Shown here: piece after piece, positions 35,446 through 46,234 of the stretch
Position numbering within the stretch: position 1 is the stretch's first letter
Layout: each line of letters begins with the position of its first letter
DNA from: Streptomyces sp. V3I7
GTDB lineage: Bacteria > Actinomycetota > Actinomycetes > Streptomycetales > Streptomycetaceae
Direction of reading: 5' to 3'
Length of the DNA stretch: 64,000 bases
NCBI RefSeq assembly: GCF_030817495.1
Contig: NZ_JAUSZK010000001.1
Location: 3,513,001-3,577,000 of the forward strand
The notes under the pieces: generated by a model
Database searches by the model: none
The model's input: the letters and a program-made list of their open reading frames with translations, nothing else
What the model was told of the DNA's origin: nothing
Position numbers and translations under genes: made by a program

Positions 35446-36441
35446 TCAGTGGTCGCCGTGTTGTCCCGGGAGCAGGTTGTCCTGCTCCAGGATTCCCGAC
35501 TGGGCGATGAAGTAGCCGAGTTGGGCCCGGCTTCCGCTGCCCAACGCCTGGGCCAGCTTGGCTATGTGGGCGCGACAGGTCCGCACGTTCATGCCGAGGC
35601 GGCGAGCTATGGCCTCGTCGACGTGTCCCTCTACCAGGAGCTTCGCAATGGAGTGCTGGATGTCGGTGATGCCGTCGTGGGCGGGCTGGTAGGGCCTGCC
35701 GACGCTCAGGGGGACGGCCCTGCTCCACATGAACTCGAAGACCTTGATCAGGTAGCGCACCAGCCCGGGGTGGCGTAGCTCCAGCGCGACCTGCTGGTCG
35801 TCGCGGGTGGGGATGAAGGCGACCGTCTCGTCGCAGATGACGAGTCGCTCCACGAGTTCGTCGATGGTTCGGTACTCAGCCTTGCCGTCGGCGAGTTGTG
35901 CGGTGTAGGCGAGTTTCTCCGGGCTGTAGCGGGCGGTGTGCTGATACAGGGTGCGGATCCGAAGGCCACGTTCGATCAGTGGTCGGTCGCGCTCCAGCCC
36001 GCGCAGCAGACTGAGTTCGGACCGGTGGTCGTTCGGCTGGATCGTCAGCATCTCCGTCTGGCACTGCTCCGTGGCCAGGTTGAGCGCCGTGTTGATACGG
36101 TCGCCGCCCTCGAGAACTGTGATCGAGTCGCTGGTCGCAGTAATCTGCGTACTGAGTGCCATGAACGGCTCGAAGGCGTCGGCGAGTTGGATCGACAAAC
36201 GTCGGCGTTCGGTGATCTCGCGTTCGATCGGGCTGAGTCGTTGGGCGAGCGCGACCACGGGGGGCACTGGGCGCAGCCAATCCGGATCGTCGGGATCAGG
36301 GTGGAGCAGCGCCAGTTCCACCAGGCAGGGAGCAGCTTCCGCGTCGGCCCGAGCCACACGCCCCGTGCGCAGAGCCGCGGTGTATATACGGCCACCGTCT
36401 GGGCACAGCTCCGTCACCGCGTGGGGATGTGTCCCTTTCAT
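35446..36441 (-). CDS. LuxR-type regulator with PLD/TrmB-like sensor, copy 3
   Basis: A 331-residue paralogue: ELCPDGGRIYTAALRTGRVARADAEAAPCLVELALLHPDPDD (nearly the same text as copy 1), QTEMLTIQPND, IRTLYQHTARYSPEKLAYTAQLADGKAEYRTIDELVERLVICDETVAFIP and the helix-turn-helix GITDIQHSIAKLLVEGHVDEAIARRLGMNVRTCRAHIAKL. It is divergent from the small secreted peptide gene, which makes it the best candidate for that gene's regulator. Base composition is somewhat less GC-rich than the flanking core genes. Confidence 0.82.
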   Translation of the reverse strand: MKGTHPHAVTELCPDGGRIYTAALRTGRVARADAEAAPCLVELALLHPDPDDPDWLRPVPPVVALAQRLSPIEREITERRRLSIQLADAFEPFMALSTQITATSDSITVLEGGDRINTALNLATEQCQTEMLTIQPNDHRSELSLLRGLERDRPLIERGLRIRTLYQHTARYSPEKLAYTAQLADGKAEYRTIDELVERLVICDETVAFIPTRDDQQVALELRHPGLVRYLIKVFEFMWSRAVPLSVGRPYQPAHDGITDIQHSIAKLLVEGHVDEAIARRLGMNVRTCRAHIAKLAQALGSGSRAQLGYFIAQSGILEQDNLLPGQHGDH

Positions 36442-36567
36442 GTGATTCGTTGTCAAATCTCCACCCCCCAGGGTCCTGAATATGCAGGAACATGATGCAC
36501 CGATTGTGTGGCCATGATGTGCCCGAATGAGCCATCGTCGTACCCGACGGGGACAGGGGACCTTCAA

Positions 36568-36753
36568 GTGAGGACGAAGCCCGCTATGCACACGAAACTG
36601 CTTCGCTCGGTGCTTGTCGCCGCCTTCTCCGTCATGGTGGCAGTCGGCCTGTCTGGCGGCTCCTACCAAGCTAAGAACGACGTTCGGGCGGATAGCGCCT
36701 GGCCGTCGGTGGCAGCGAACCTCGTCGGGACCGAAAGCGGAGCTGTGAGCTGA
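36568..36753 (+). CDS. Small secreted peptide precursor
   Basis: A 61-residue protein: basic start (VRTKPAMHTKLLR), a 20-residue hydrophobic signal segment (SVLVAAFSVMVAVGLSG) and a short mature part of about 30 residues (GSYQAKNDVRADSAWPSVAANLVGTESGAVS) without cysteines. The GTG at 36568 has AGGGGA seven bases upstream; an ATG at 36586 is the alternative. It ends one base before the next gene. A role as extracellular signal or modified peptide is suggested only by its neighbours. Confidence 0.6.
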   Translation: MRTKPAMHTKLLRSVLVAAFSVMVAVGLSGGSYQAKNDVRADSAWPSVAANLVGTESGAVS

Positions 36754-36754
36754 C

Positions 36755-37090
36755 GTGACTACCCCACCGGACGACAGATCCTTCCGCCGCGAGATGGCCA
36801 CCGCCTACCGCTCCGGCTGGCACTTCATCGACCTGGTCACCGCCATCCCCCACAGTGGTGACTCGCTGATGGTGACCGTCTTCGGTGAGCCGGTCGTCGT
36901 GACGCGGGACGAGGAAGAGGACGTGCGGGCGTACCGGTGTCTTCGTAAGCCCCGGGGGGCCCCGCAGCCCGTGCGGTGTGCCGTCCGTTATGGAATGATC
37001 TTCGTGAACCTGGACCAGCGCGATCACCGGCTCGCAGGGTCGGAGATCGCGGATCTGAGGACCATCTCGGCCACCCCCCGCAGTGCCTGA
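36755..37090 (+). CDS. Rieske-like protein with His ligands replaced by Arg
   Basis: A 111-residue protein that follows the text of the N-terminal Rieske domain of ring-hydroxylating oxygenases (SGWHFIDLVTAIPHSGDSLMVTVFGEPVVVTRDEEEDVRAYRC...VRYGMIFVNLD). The cluster motif C-x-H...C-x2-H reads C62-L-R64...C75-A-V-R78: both cysteines remain, both histidines are arginine, and the spacing between the halves is shorter than usual. A normal Rieske cluster is therefore unlikely. It starts one base after the peptide gene, so the two are co-translated. Confidence 0.65.
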   Translation: MTTPPDDRSFRREMATAYRSGWHFIDLVTAIPHSGDSLMVTVFGEPVVVTRDEEEDVRAYRCLRKPRGAPQPVRCAVRYGMIFVNLDQRDHRLAGSEIADLRTISATPRSA

Positions 37091-37133
37091 CGCGATTCCC
37101 CCGTCGTAACAGATCGCTCAGGTGCTTCCCCCC

Positions 37134-37181
37134 GCAGCGGCGTCACCGTGACCTGAACACGGTGACGCCGCTGCAGTTTTT
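37134..37181 (+). terminator. Intrinsic terminator after the peptide/Rieske-like operon
   Basis: A 17-bp perfect stem (37134-37150 with 37158-37174), a 7-base loop and an AGTTTTT tail; one of the few classical rho-independent terminators in the window. Confidence 0.9.
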
Positions 37182-37240
37182 GGGGGGTCATTTCGGGGTA
37201 TCCGCCCGTTCTCATGGTGGCCGGAATCCGCCGCGCCGGC

Positions 37241-37318
37241 TCAGCCGCGGCCCATGGTCCGGTCCACCGCGATCTCCATCACCACGCGGGACGGGTTGTT
37301 CGGCGACGGCGTCCGTTC
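37241..37318 (-). pseudogene. C-terminal fragment of the PPOX-family gene split by the IS element
   Basis: Twenty-five codons plus TGA (ERTPSPNNPSRVVMEIAVDR..., ending MGRG) have no start of their own. They match the usual last strand of the PPOX/F420-type family, and joining them to the gene at 39208-39558 across the element keeps the frame, giving AERYR-ERTPSPNNP. Confidence 0.8.
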
Positions 37319-37328
37319 TTGACTTGCA

Positions 37329-37348
37329 CCTCGGGCTGAAGCCCGAGG
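37329..37348. repeat. Subterminal hairpin, tnpB side
   Basis: CCTCGGGC-TGAA-GCCCGAGG, a perfect 8-bp stem. Such imperfectly placed hairpins are what TnpA recognises at the ends. The 60 bases from here to the tnpB stop are also where the 3' end of a TnpB guide (omega) RNA would be encoded. Confidence 0.75.
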
Positions 37349-37378
37349 ATTCTGGCCTTCCGTTCCGTTCCCGTGCCG

Positions 37379-38611
37379 CTACGCGGCACGGGCTTGGGTC
37401 GAGAATCCGTGGCTTCCTGTTTCTTCGCGCTGTGCCAGAGCGAGTTCTGGTCTTATCGGCGCTCCGCAGGCCGATACCGCCAGTCCGGCGGCCGTCTTCA
37501 CGTTGATCGCGGCATTGATGTCCCGGTCGTGGACCGCGCCGCAGGCGGCGCACGTCCACTCCCGGACATCGAGGGGCTTGGGCCCGTCCTGGACGCCGCA
37601 GGTGGAACAGGTCTGGGAGGTCGGCTCGAACCGGCCGATCTTCACCAGGGTGCGTCCGTACCGCTCCGCCTTGTACTGGAGCATGTTGATGAACGATGAC
37701 CATCCGGCGTCGTGCACGGACTTGGCCAGCTTGGTGCGTGCCAGTCCCACCACGGACAGGTCTTCCACGGCGATCCCTTGGTTCTCGGAGATCAGCTGGG
37801 TGGAGAGCTGGTGGTGGAACTCGTGGCGGGCGTCGGTGACCTTGGCGTGGGCGCGGGCAACCTTGCGGCGGGCCTTCTCCCGGTTCTTGGATCCCTTCTG
37901 TTTGCGGGACAGCTCGCGCTGGGCCTTCTTCAGCTTCTTCTCCGCGCGGCGCAGGAAGCGCGGGGAGTCGATTTTCGTGCCGTCGGACAGGACCGCGAAG
38001 TGGGTCAGGCCGAGATCGATGCCGATGGTCTGGTCGGTGTCGGGCATCCGTGCCTGGTCGGTGGCAGGGTCGGTGTCGATGACGAAGGAGGCGAAGAACC
38101 TGCCGGCCGCGTCCTTGATGACGGTGACCGAGGTAGGGGTGGCGGGCAGGGTACGGGACCACTTCACCTTCACCGGACCGATCTTCGGCAGGTTCAGACG
38201 GCCACTGCCGGTGAGGTGCCAGCGGGCATTGGCGGTGAACCGGATCGACTGCCGGGCGTCCTTGCGGGACTTGAAGCGGGGCGGGCCGATCTTGGGGCCC
38301 TTGCGGGTGCCCTTGAGGGAGGCGAAGAAGTTGCGGTACGCAGTCTCGACGTCGCGCAGGGACTGCTGCAGGACGACCGCGGAGACCTCGCCCAGCCAGG
38401 AGCGTGAGGTGGTCTGCTTCGCCTGGGTGATCAGGCGGGTGGACAGCTCGCCGATCTTCGGGAACGGCTGCTGGGCCGCTCTGGCGTCCTCGCGGGCACG
38501 CACCGCGTCGTTGAACACGACGCGGGCGCACCCGAACGCCTTCGCCAACGCCCTCTGCTGGCCGGGGTCCGGGTACAACCTGAAGGCGTACCGGAGCTGC
38601 ATGACGGCCAC
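37379..38611 (-). CDS. tnpB: RNA-guided nuclease TnpB
   Basis: A 410-residue TnpB. The RuvC catalytic acids are all present: D199 (GIDLGLTHFAV), E283 (VEDLSVVGL) and D364 (HDRDINAAIN). The zinc finger is C335-x2-C338...C354-x2-C357. The N-terminal RNA/DNA-binding region (QLRYAFRLYPDPGQQRALAKAFGCARVVFND) is typical. TnpB nucleases use an RNA made from the element end to cut the excision site and so help retain the element. The start is GTG, divergent from tnpA. Confidence 0.93.
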   Translation of the reverse strand: MAVMQLRYAFRLYPDPGQQRALAKAFGCARVVFNDAVRAREDARAAQQPFPKIGELSTRLITQAKQTTSRSWLGEVSAVVLQQSLRDVETAYRNFFASLKGTRKGPKIGPPRFKSRKDARQSIRFTANARWHLTGSGRLNLPKIGPVKVKWSRTLPATPTSVTVIKDAAGRFFASFVIDTDPATDQARMPDTDQTIGIDLGLTHFAVLSDGTKIDSPRFLRRAEKKLKKAQRELSRKQKGSKNREKARRKVARAHAKVTDARHEFHHQLSTQLISENQGIAVEDLSVVGLARTKLAKSVHDAGWSSFINMLQYKAERYGRTLVKIGRFEPTSQTCSTCGVQDGPKPLDVREWTCAACGAVHDRDINAAINVKTAAGLAVSACGAPIRPELALAQREETGSHGFSTQARAA

Positions 38612-38627
38612 GCTACATACGTGGGTT

Positions 38628-39044
38628 ATGGGTGAGATGCAGAAGATCAGAACTGGTAGGCACTGTGCTTTCGTGATGCACGTTCACTTGGTCTTCGTGA
38701 CCAAGTTCCGGCACAGAGTGTTCACCGATGCCTACTTGAGGCGCATGGAGGAGATCATGCGATCCGTGTGCACAGACTTCGAGTGCGAGCTGGTGGAGTT
38801 CAACGGCGAGGACAACCACGTTCACCTGCTGGTGAACTTCCCGCCCAAGGTCGCCGTGACCAAGCTGGTCAACTCCCTCAAGGGCGTCTCCTCGCGCCGT
38901 CTGCGCCAGGAGTTCCCCGACCTGGTACGCCACTACTGGCGGGCCAACAAGCTGTGGTCCGGCTCCTACTTCGCCGGAACCGTGGGCGGCGCCCCGCTCA
39001 CCGTGGTCAGGCAGTACATCGAACAGCAGAACCGGCCGGTGTGA
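38628..39044 (+). CDS. tnpA: Y1 transposase TnpA (REP/IS200 type)
   Basis: A 138-residue single-strand transposase of the HUH superfamily: H64-V-H66 in GEDNHVHLLVNFPP and the nucleophile Y130 in RQYIEQQNRPV. It is full length for the family. It acts on the single-stranded subterminal hairpins, for example at replication forks. The ATG at 38628 is used; a second ATG follows three codons later. Confidence 0.93.
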   Translation: MGEMQKIRTGRHCAFVMHVHLVFVTKFRHRVFTDAYLRRMEEIMRSVCTDFECELVEFNGEDNHVHLLVNFPPKVAVTKLVNSLKGVSSRRLRQEFPDLVRHYWRANKLWSGSYFAGTVGGAPLTVVRQYIEQQNRPV

Positions 39045-39172
39045 GCACCGCCCGGCTCCGCCGGGACCAGCCCTCGCGACACTCCGCACCGCAGACGAAG
39101 AACTGCGGTGTCCGGCTCCGCCGGACCTGAATCCGCGACGCTCCGCGTCGCCACCATCAGATTCGCTTCACT

Positions 39173-39190
39173 CCCGGCGTGAACGCCGGG
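39173..39190. repeat. Subterminal hairpin, tnpA side
   Basis: CCCGGCG-TGAA-CGCCGGG, a perfect 7-bp stem with the same TGAA loop as the other end. Confidence 0.7.
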
Positions 39191-39207
39191 GCACTGCGAA
39201 ATAAATC

Positions 39208-39558
39208 CCGGTAGCGCTCGGCGTACCGTCGCTCCGCCTCCGCGACCCGGTTCCGGTCCGCGTGGACGGTCGCCGTGCCCTCCAGGGTGGCCCAGCGCCG
39301 GCCGTCGACCTGGCAGACGGCGACCCGGGCCCCGGCCGGACCCGCGGCGCGCACGTTGGCCGCCTTCGTGCTCGCGGTGTTGGTGATGATCCGGGCGATG
39401 CGCGTCTCCGGGTCGTAGGTGACGCCCACCGGCACGACGTGCGGGGTGCCGTCGGGGCGCAGCGTCGTGAGGGTGCACAGGTGGCGTTCCCGCCAGAAGG
39501 CGAGGTACCGCCCGTCGGGAGCGCCCGGGTCCGCCGAATATCCGGAATGTGCCGTCAT
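39208..39558 (-). pseudogene. PPOX-class / F420-type oxidoreductase family gene, 5' part, interrupted by IS605
   Basis: The first 117 codons of a pyridoxamine-5'-phosphate-oxidase-like flavin/F420-binding protein: DGRYLAFWRERHLCTLTTLRPDGTPHVVPVGVTYDPETRIARIITNTASTKAANVRA...WATLEGTATVHADRNRVAEAERRYAERYR. The insertion replaces the last strand with element-encoded residues and adds a new stop near 39157. With the fragment at 37241-37318 the original protein would have been 142 residues. Loss of the C-terminal strand probably inactivates it. Confidence 0.82.
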
Positions 39559-39598
39559 GACCTCGGAAGTTAACCCCTAAAGGTGTCGCGGGCTTCAC

Positions 39599-39619
39599 CT
39601 TGAGCGGAGTAGACTCAAC
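39599..39619. promoter_or_regulatory. HAIR operator (HspR site) of clpB
   Basis: CTTGAGC-N7-ACTCAAC matches the HAIR consensus at 12 of 14 positions and lies about 105 bases upstream of the clpB GTG. Confidence 0.85.
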
Positions 39620-39722
39620 TTTGTGCACGACGGTTGGGTCAGCGAGTAGGTCGGATGCGTGGCCCGGCCGCCCGTGATGACGATGGACGTGGTGGAGAGA
39701 CGACGAGGAGGAGTACGCGAAC

Positions 39723-42320
<2,598 letters not shown>

Positions 42321-42381
42321 CGAAGCCGGACGCGTGACGGACGGACGGCCCGCCCCGGATCATCGGGGCGGGCCGCCGTGC

Positions 42382-42885
42382 TCACACGGTGAACGCCGAG
42401 AACTGCACCAGGGCAGTGCCCGGGCCCTTGTACCTCACGTCGATCTGTACGGCATTGGCCTGGGCGCCGGGACCGAGCCCGGTCCGATCCAGATCCAGGC
42501 AGAGATCGACGCCGTCGCCGCAGAACTCCGTGTCCGGCGCCGGTGCGCCGGGATACGTGGCCCGCAGCCACGCCCGCACATCGTCCCGGGGCAGCCGGAA
42601 CCAGGCCTCGTAGTCGGTCTCCTGCCAGGCCCGGAGCGTGCAGTGCCCGTCGTGGGCGCCGTGCGGCAGCCTCGCGCCGCCGAACGCCAGCGCCTCGGCG
42701 CACGGCACCTTCTCGGGCCCCCCGCCGAGCGGGTAGTCCGGGTCGGCCGTCATCACCTTCACGGCCAACGCGGCCAGCAGGACCAGCCGCAGCGCCGGCA
42801 GGGCCATGATCGCCGTGAACAGTCCCCATCGGGTCCCGCCGCGACCGCCCGGCCGCGTCCCCGTCCCGCTCCGCAGCGACACCAT
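42382..42885 (-). CDS. Membrane-anchored protein of unknown function
   Basis: A 167-residue protein: basic N-terminus, one membrane helix at about 22-43 (GLFTAIMALPALRLVLLAALAVKVM), and an outer domain with four cysteines (VPCAEALAF, GHCTLRAW, EFCGDGVDLCLD) that could form two disulfides, ending in a VRYKGPGTALVQFSAFTV strand. The family is not recognised. The ATG at 42885 has AGGGGGA upstream. It converges on clpB with a 61-bp gap. Confidence 0.7.
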   Translation of the reverse strand: MVSLRSGTGTRPGGRGGTRWGLFTAIMALPALRLVLLAALAVKVMTADPDYPLGGGPEKVPCAEALAFGGARLPHGAHDGHCTLRAWQETDYEAWFRLPRDDVRAWLRATYPGAPAPDTEFCGDGVDLCLDLDRTGLGPGAQANAVQIDVRYKGPGTALVQFSAFTV

Positions 42886-43073
42886 GCCCGTCCCCCTCGT
42901 GTCCACCGGACGCACCGGCTTACTGCGAGCGACCGGATCATGTCAATGAAGGCTCAACCGGTCACAGGGGTGGCGGAGGTTGCCCGCCATGGGGGAAGAG
43001 AGAGAGGGTGGGTCGTATACGTCGGGCCTCATCGAGGGCCGGACGAGACTGACGACCGCAGGAGTCTCCAAGT

Positions 43074-43613
43074 ATGTCCATCGACCCGTCCTCGATTCCG
43101 AACTTCGGGGGCCAGCCCGAGCCCGAGCCCCAAGGACCGGCGGGCCCCGTCGTCCCGGATCAGGACCTCGTGAAGCAGCTCCTCGATCAGATGGAGCTCA
43201 AGTACGTCGTCGACGAAGAGGGTGACCTCGCGGCGCCGTGGGAGCAGTTCCGTACGTACTTCATGTTCCGCGGAGAGGCCGAGCAGGCCGTCTTCTCGGT
43301 GCGGACCTTCTACGACCGTCCCCACAAGATCGACGAGAAGCCGCAGCTGATGGAGGCGATCGACGACTGGAACCGGCGGACCCTGTGGCCCAAGGTCTAC
43401 ACCCACACGCATGACGACGGCACCGTCCGCCTCATCGGCGAGGCGCAGATGCTGATCGGCACGGGTGTCGACCTCAACCACTTCGTCTCCTCGACGGTCA
43501 GCTGGGTGCGCGCCGCGATCGAGTTCGACCGGTGGCTCGTGGAGCAGCTCGGCCTGGAGCAGGACGTCGACCAGACCGACGAGGCGGGCGAGGACAAGGG
43601 CGACGAGGAGTAG
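43074..43613 (+). CDS. YbjN domain protein
   Basis: A 179-residue cytosolic protein with a YbjN (type III secretion chaperone-like) domain at about 35-160: LDQMELKYVVDEEGDLAAPWEQFRTYFMFRGEAEQAVFSVRTFYDRP...NDWNRRTLWPKVYTHTHDDGTVRLIGEAQMLIGTGVDLNHF. Both ends are acidic and disordered. The actinobacterial role is unknown; such proteins are considered sensors or chaperones. Confidence 0.85.
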   Translation: MSIDPSSIPNFGGQPEPEPQGPAGPVVPDQDLVKQLLDQMELKYVVDEEGDLAAPWEQFRTYFMFRGEAEQAVFSVRTFYDRPHKIDEKPQLMEAIDDWNRRTLWPKVYTHTHDDGTVRLIGEAQMLIGTGVDLNHFVSSTVSWVRAAIEFDRWLVEQLGLEQDVDQTDEAGEDKGDEE

Positions 43614-43625
43614 TCTCCGCCGGAC

Positions 43626-44816
43626 CTACAGCGGAGTGTCGGCGTAGACCACCAGGTAGGCGCCGTACGCGAACGAGAGCCCGGCCAGGGCGCAGGCCAC
43701 GACGGCCGCGCGCCAGGGCCGGGCTCTCGCCGTGCGCGCCAGGGCCGAGGCGAGCGGCAGCAGCAGCGGGAAGGCGGCCAGCAGGAAGCGCGGCTTGCAC
43801 TGGTGGTAGCTCGACCCGCCGAGCGTCACCAGCAGCAGGACGCCGCTGTAGACCAGCAGGGGCAGCGGCACGCGGTCCTTGAGGAGCCGCGCGTACAGCA
43901 GGGCGGCGGCCGCCACGAGGGCCAGGGCGACGTAGTACACGAGCGCGTCCCCGTCGCGCAGCAGGTGCTTGGTGAAGCGCAGCGTGCCGAGCCCGAGGTC
44001 GAAGCGGGAGCCCCAGCCGGCCTGCACCGCGAAGTAGCCGCCGAGCAGGTCGCCCTTGCGCTCGCCGACCCACAGCACGTACGCCGCCCAGCCCGCCGGC
44101 GCGAGCGCGGCGCCCGTCCACAGTCTGGGGGAAACCCGGCCGCGCGCCTGCCAGGCCTCGGCCGCCGCGGCCACGATCACCGCCGCCGCCACCGCGAACC
44201 CGTTGGGCCGGGACAGCCCCGCCAGGGCGGCCAGCAGCCCCGCCCGTACCCAGTGCCCGCTCAGCACCGCGTACAGCGACCAGGCGGCGAAGGCCGTGAG
44301 CAGCGGTTCGGTGTAGGCGGTCGACAGCACGACCGAGTGCGGCAGCAGCCCCCACAGCAGCACCAGGGCGACGGCGACGGCCCGCCCCCGCAGCCGGGCG
44401 CCGACCGCGTAGATCCCCCAGGCGGCGACGGCGGACGCGGTCCAGGACACCACCAGCGCGGCGGCGCCCGCGCTCAGCGGGGTCACGGCGGTGAGGGCGC
44501 GGATCAGGCCGGGGTAGAGCGGGAAGAAGGCCAGGTTGCTGAGGGCGAAGCCGGGCTTGTAGAAGGTGGCGCCGTAGCCGTGGGCGGCGATCCCGAGGTA
44601 CCACAGCGAGTCCCAGGACCGGCCGAGCAGGGCGAGCGGCTGCTTGCCCTCGCCCCGGGCGACGGCGGCGAGCACGGCCACCCCGGCGATCCGGACCGCC
44701 ACGAACAGGCCGACGGCCGTGACCGCGGCGGGGATCCGGAGCGGCCGGGCCTTCTCGGCGCCCGCGTCCGGCTTCGGTGGGGCAGGTGTGGTTGCGGGGG
44801 TGCTGACGTGGTTCAC
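43626..44816 (-). CDS. Polytopic GT-C glycosyltransferase-like protein (PIG-V type)
   Basis: A 396-residue membrane protein with about ten helices. RSWDSLWYLGIAAHGYG in the first outer loop carries the acidic WD motif, and SNLAFFPLYPGLIRAL plus STAYTEPLLTAFAAWSLY follow the PIG-V mannosyltransferase pattern. It probably transfers a sugar from a polyprenyl-phosphate donor at the outer face; acceptor unknown. GTG start. Confidence 0.8.
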   Translation of the reverse strand: MNHVSTPATTPAPPKPDAGAEKARPLRIPAAVTAVGLFVAVRIAGVAVLAAVARGEGKQPLALLGRSWDSLWYLGIAAHGYGATFYKPGFALSNLAFFPLYPGLIRALTAVTPLSAGAAALVVSWTASAVAAWGIYAVGARLRGRAVAVALVLLWGLLPHSVVLSTAYTEPLLTAFAAWSLYAVLSGHWVRAGLLAALAGLSRPNGFAVAAAVIVAAAAEAWQARGRVSPRLWTGAALAPAGWAAYVLWVGERKGDLLGGYFAVQAGWGSRFDLGLGTLRFTKHLLRDGDALVYYVALALVAAAALLYARLLKDRVPLPLLVYSGVLLLVTLGGSSYHQCKPRFLLAAFPLLLPLASALARTARARPWRAAVVACALAGLSFAYGAYLVVYADTPL

Positions 44817-44918
44817 ACGGGCATCTTGCGGGACGAAAGCGGCGTATCGGGCGATTGTCGAGCCGCGCCCCGGCCCGCGTCAGCCGCTCGGCCCGCCGGG
44901 CCTCAGCCCCGCCGGGCC

Positions 44919-46118
44919 TCAGCCCCCGAGCGTCTTCAGGCGGCGGGCCGCCTCCTCCAGGACGGACGGCTGTTTGCAGAAGGCGAAGCGGACGAACGGG
45001 GCGCCCTCCTCGCGGTGGTCGTAGAAGACCGCGTTCGGGATGGCGACGACCCCGGCCCGCTCCGGCAGGGCGCGGCAGAAGGCGAAGCCGTCCTTCTCGC
45101 CGAGCGGGCGGATGTCGGTGGTGACGAAGTACGTGCCGACGGGCCTGAAGACGCCGAAGCCCGCCTCGGCCAGCCCCGCCGCGAGCAGGTCCCGCCGGGC
45201 CAGCATGTCCGCGCGGAAGCCGTCGAAGTAGGAGTCGGGCAGCGACAGCGCCTCGGCCACCGCGTACTGGAACGGCCCCGCCGAGACGTACGTCAGGAAC
45301 TGCTTCGCCGAGCGGACCGCCGCGACCAGCTCCGGCGAGCCCGTCACCCAGCCGACCTTCCAGCCGGTGAACGAGAACGTCTTGCCGCTCGACCCGATCG
45401 AGACCGTGCGCTCGCGCATCCCGGGGAACGTGGCCAGCGGCAGGTGCTCGGCGTCGTCGAAGACCAGGTGCTCGTACACCTCGTCCGTCACCACCAGCAG
45501 GTCCCGCTCCACCGCCAGCTCGGCGATCGCGGCCAGCTCCCCGCGGGTGAGCACCGTGCCGGTCGGGTTGTGCGGGGTGTTGATCAGCAGCAGCCGGGTG
45601 CGGTCGGTCACCGCCGCGCGCAGCTCGTCGAGGTCGAGCCGGAAGGCGGCGGTGCCGTCGGGGGCGGTGTGGGGGCGGAGGGTGACCGGCACGCGCCTGC
45701 CGCCCGCCAGCGCGATGCCCGCGGCGTAGGAGTCGTAGTACGGCTCGAAGGCGATGACCTCGTCGCCGGGCTCCAGCAGGGCCAGCAGCGAGGCGGCGAT
45801 CGCCTCGGTGGCGCCCGCCGTCACCAGGACCTCGGTGTCGGGGTCGTACGCCAGTCCGTAGCGGCGCTGCTGGTGCGCCGCGATCGCCGTGCGCAGCTCG
45901 GGGACGCCCGGACCCGGCGGGTACTGGTTGCCGCGGCCGTCGCGCAGCGCGCGCACCGCGGCCTCCCGGACCTCCTCGGGGCCGTCGGTGTCGGGGAATC
46001 CCTGACCGAGGTTGATCGATCCGGTGCGGGCCGCGAGCGCCGACATCTCGGCGAAGATCGTCGTCCCGAACTCGGCGAGCCGGCGGTTGAGGAGCGGGCG
46101 TGAGGTCATGCGGGCCAT
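44919..46118 (-). CDS. Class I/II aminotransferase (DapC/kynurenine aminotransferase-like)
   Basis: A 399-residue PLP enzyme of fold type I: INLGQGFPDTDGP near the N-terminus, VTAGATEAI, NTPHNPTGTVL, VVTDEVYEHLVF and the PLP-lysine motif SIGSSGKTFSFTGWKVGW. The GQGFPD opening is typical of the kynurenine/methionine aminotransferase subgroup, though Streptomyces copies are often annotated as succinyldiaminopimelate aminotransferase. A tryptophan-degradation set lies 9 kb away, but no direct link is shown. Confidence 0.88.
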   Translation of the reverse strand: MARMTSRPLLNRRLAEFGTTIFAEMSALAARTGSINLGQGFPDTDGPEEVREAAVRALRDGRGNQYPPGPGVPELRTAIAAHQQRRYGLAYDPDTEVLVTAGATEAIAASLLALLEPGDEVIAFEPYYDSYAAGIALAGGRRVPVTLRPHTAPDGTAAFRLDLDELRAAVTDRTRLLLINTPHNPTGTVLTRGELAAIAELAVERDLLVVTDEVYEHLVFDDAEHLPLATFPGMRERTVSIGSSGKTFSFTGWKVGWVTGSPELVAAVRSAKQFLTYVSAGPFQYAVAEALSLPDSYFDGFRADMLARRDLLAAGLAEAGFGVFRPVGTYFVTTDIRPLGEKDGFAFCRALPERAGVVAIPNAVFYDHREEGAPFVRFAFCKQPSVLEEAARRLKTLGG

Positions 46119-46234
46119 CCTGCGCCGAAGCTCTGGAGTTCCTCAACTCCGCTTTGACCGGTGAGACGGCCGGGCATCCCCGTTGCGAGGCGCCCACGGG
46201 GGGCCGCTTCGGGGGAACGGAAGGAAGGTGCGCC

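Larger units (their letters stand above)
37319..39207. mobile_element. IS200/IS605-family element (tnpA + tnpB)
   Basis: About 1.89 kb carrying divergent tnpA and tnpB only 16 bp apart. There are no terminal inverted repeats, as expected for this family; instead each end has a small subterminal hairpin with a TGAA loop (37329-37348 and 39173-39190). The tnpB-side end borders TTGAC (TCAA on the other strand). The limits are set by removing the element and restoring the interrupted gene in frame; they may shift by a few bases. Both genes look intact, so the element may still be mobile. Confidence 0.85.

Noticed and set aside
36755..37090. Ring-hydroxylating dioxygenase component
   Set aside because: Only a short N-terminal Rieske-like domain without histidine ligands is present and no catalytic domain follows.
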